Shown here one piece after another: positions 63,058 to 64,000 of a stretch of DNA of 64,000 bases; the first letter of the stretch is position 1, and each line of letters opens with the position of its first letter. Source of the DNA: Ignavibacteria bacterium (GTDB lineage: Bacteria > Bacteroidota > Ignavibacteria > Kapaibacteriales > UBA4661). The position numbers were made by a program, and so were the translations under genes. Location of the stretch: positions 175,873-239,872 of the forward strand of contig JAAFIV010000002.1 of NCBI GenBank assembly GCA_013298775.1, in the 5' to 3' direction. The notes under the pieces were generated by a model. The model was given only the letters and a program-made list of their open reading frames with translations. It did not search any database and was not told the DNA's origin.

Positions 63058-63855
63058 TTACAGTGCGCTTGTGCGCCCACCATCAACAGCAATGCTTGTA
63101 CCATTGATATATCCCGCCAGTGGAGAAGCAAGGAACGCGGCAAGCATTGCTAATTCTCGTGCTTCACCGAAGCGTCCTGCTGGAATGGTCTGCAACATTT
63201 GAGCAACAACGGCATCTTCAGCGATTTCTTTGCTTTTCGATGTTGATTGTACAAGCGAATCTAAACGCGATGTATTAATGTAACCAGGCAAGAGATTATT
63301 TACGGTAATTCCAAATTGAGCCAGTTCAAAAGACAATGTTTTTGCCCACGATGACACTGCTCCGCGAATGGTATTGGACACGCCAAGATTCGGAATTGGC
63401 TGCTTTACGGATGTGGAAATAATATTCAAAATGCGTCCATATCCCGCTTCTTTCATGCCAGACAAAAGAGATTGCACCAAAAATTGATTGCACAAAAGAT
63501 GTTGCGAAAATGCCTGAATGAAGGCATCGCTACTTGCTTGGTGGATTGCTCCGGGCGCGGGACCGCCCGTATTATTGACCAAAATGTGAATCGGCTCAGT
63601 ATTTTTGTTGAGAAAATGTTGCACACTTTCTTGCACATGTTCGAGCCGAGAAAAATCGGCAACGAGATAGTTGTGCTGTTGTGTGGAATTGTTTTTGGAA
63701 AGCACGTTCAAGGCTTCTTGTAAGGCATGTTCATTTCGTGCCGCTAGAATCACCGACGCGCCTGCTTCCGCAAGTGCCTCCGCGATAGCCCGCCCAATTC
63801 CTTGTGTAGAGCCGCAGACAAGCGCGGTTTTTCCTGTACAATCAATAGCAATCAT
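63058..63855 (-). CDS. short-chain dehydrogenase/reductase family protein
   Basis: This 265-residue Rossmann protein has the cofactor motif GSTQGIG (15-21), an ILVNNTGG strand equivalent to the NNAG motif, the Ser of the catalytic region in NIISTSVKQPIP, and a C-terminal VNNLLPGYINTSR and GTSIAVDGGRTSAL. The usual YxxxK of the active site is absent: the helix that should carry it reads NLGVSNTIRGAVSSWAK. This form occurs in a subset of SDR proteins annotated as 3-oxoacyl-ACP reductases, whose reaction is not established. The gene converges on the lipoprotein gene, 3 bases apart. Confidence 0.85.
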   Translation of the reverse strand: MIAIDCTGKTALVCGSTQGIGRAIAEALAEAGASVILAARNEHALQEALNVLSKNNSTQQHNYLVADFSRLEHVQESVQHFLNKNTEPIHILVNNTGGPAPGAIHQASSDAFIQAFSQHLLCNQFLVQSLLSGMKEAGYGRILNIISTSVKQPIPNLGVSNTIRGAVSSWAKTLSFELAQFGITVNNLLPGYINTSRLDSLVQSTSKSKEIAEDAVVAQMLQTIPAGRFGEARELAMLAAFLASPLAGYINGTSIAVDGGRTSAL

Positions 63856-64000
63856 GGTTTGAGTAAAAAAAATAGTAACTGGTCAGGTCTTCCCGTCTAT
63901 TAGGTTTGTATTGTCCCAAAAGACAGAAAAAAGTGATAGATTCTGAATAATTCCTAGATTATTGTCCAATCGACAAGACCAAAGGCAAGCCGATTAAGTC
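63856..64000. other. intergenic end of window
   Basis: No coding frame, repeat or RNA gene was recognised in the last 145 bases. The promoter of the leftward SDR gene should lie here. Confidence 0.4.

Noticed and set aside
1..64000. tRNA or rRNA genes
   Set aside because: I looked for T-arm-like GGTTCGAATCC sequences with acceptor pairing and for rRNA core sequences and found none convincing. A covariance-model scan could still find one.

Overview
The window reads as a piece of a Bacteroidota/Chlorobiota-type (FCB group) genome of moderate GC. Three things point that way: most start codons lack an obvious Shine-Dalgarno sequence, a TAnnTTTG-type promoter can be found, and ~800-residue tandem-domain FtsX/MacB permeases occur in a long paralogous array. 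The exact lineage (for example Kapabacteria- or Ignavibacteria-like) is a guess. No rRNA, tRNA or CRISPR array was seen. Several genes look chromosomal (cysE, dinG, paaA, dabAB), yet the window also holds what looks like a complete iteron-type plasmid replication origin. The molecule may therefore be a large plasmid or chromid, or a chromosome carrying an integrated replicon.

Layout. 1-2.1 kb: a truncated Phd/YefM-like antitoxin, serine acetyltransferase and a LolD-type ATPase. 2.2-8.0 kb: a leftward group of four membrane proteins of unknown function, one of them a large single-pass protein with GldM-like architecture, plus a tiny one-helix ORF. 8.3-10.9 kb: a ten-helix FtsX-type permease, a possible partner of the LolD-type ATPase. 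11-16 kb: a superfamily II helicase, a DUF1285 protein, a Rep_3-type initiator, and about 0.8 kb with some seventeen iterons, two DnaA boxes and an AT-rich tract. 16-20.4 kb: a DinG-type exonuclease-helicase, a VOC protein and an Rpn-type nuclease.

20.4-42 kb: seven leftward paralogous permeases without any ATPase gene. They are interrupted by three small rightward two-gene modules (DUF4160/DUF2442, antitoxin/VapC, HEPN/MNT), a porin-like protein and two relics of lost permease genes. All three modules end exactly at the 3' end of a permease gene, and two of them borrow their last codons and stop from it. This looks like repeated insertion or recombination at one conserved sequence.

42-64 kb: a PD-(D/E)XK-like protein, small membrane proteins, a dissolved-inorganic-carbon uptake set (DabA, DabB, SulP), a heavy-metal RND efflux set (outer-membrane factor, an adaptor that seems to lack its lipoyl domain, RND pump, PII-like protein), a Crp-family regulator, a DUF6326 membrane protein and an MDR oxidoreductase, a DUF1016 nuclease between two copies of one terminator, an isolated paaA, a lipoprotein and an SDR lacking the usual YxxxK. 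At least four families of short palindromic repeats are scattered through the intergenic regions.
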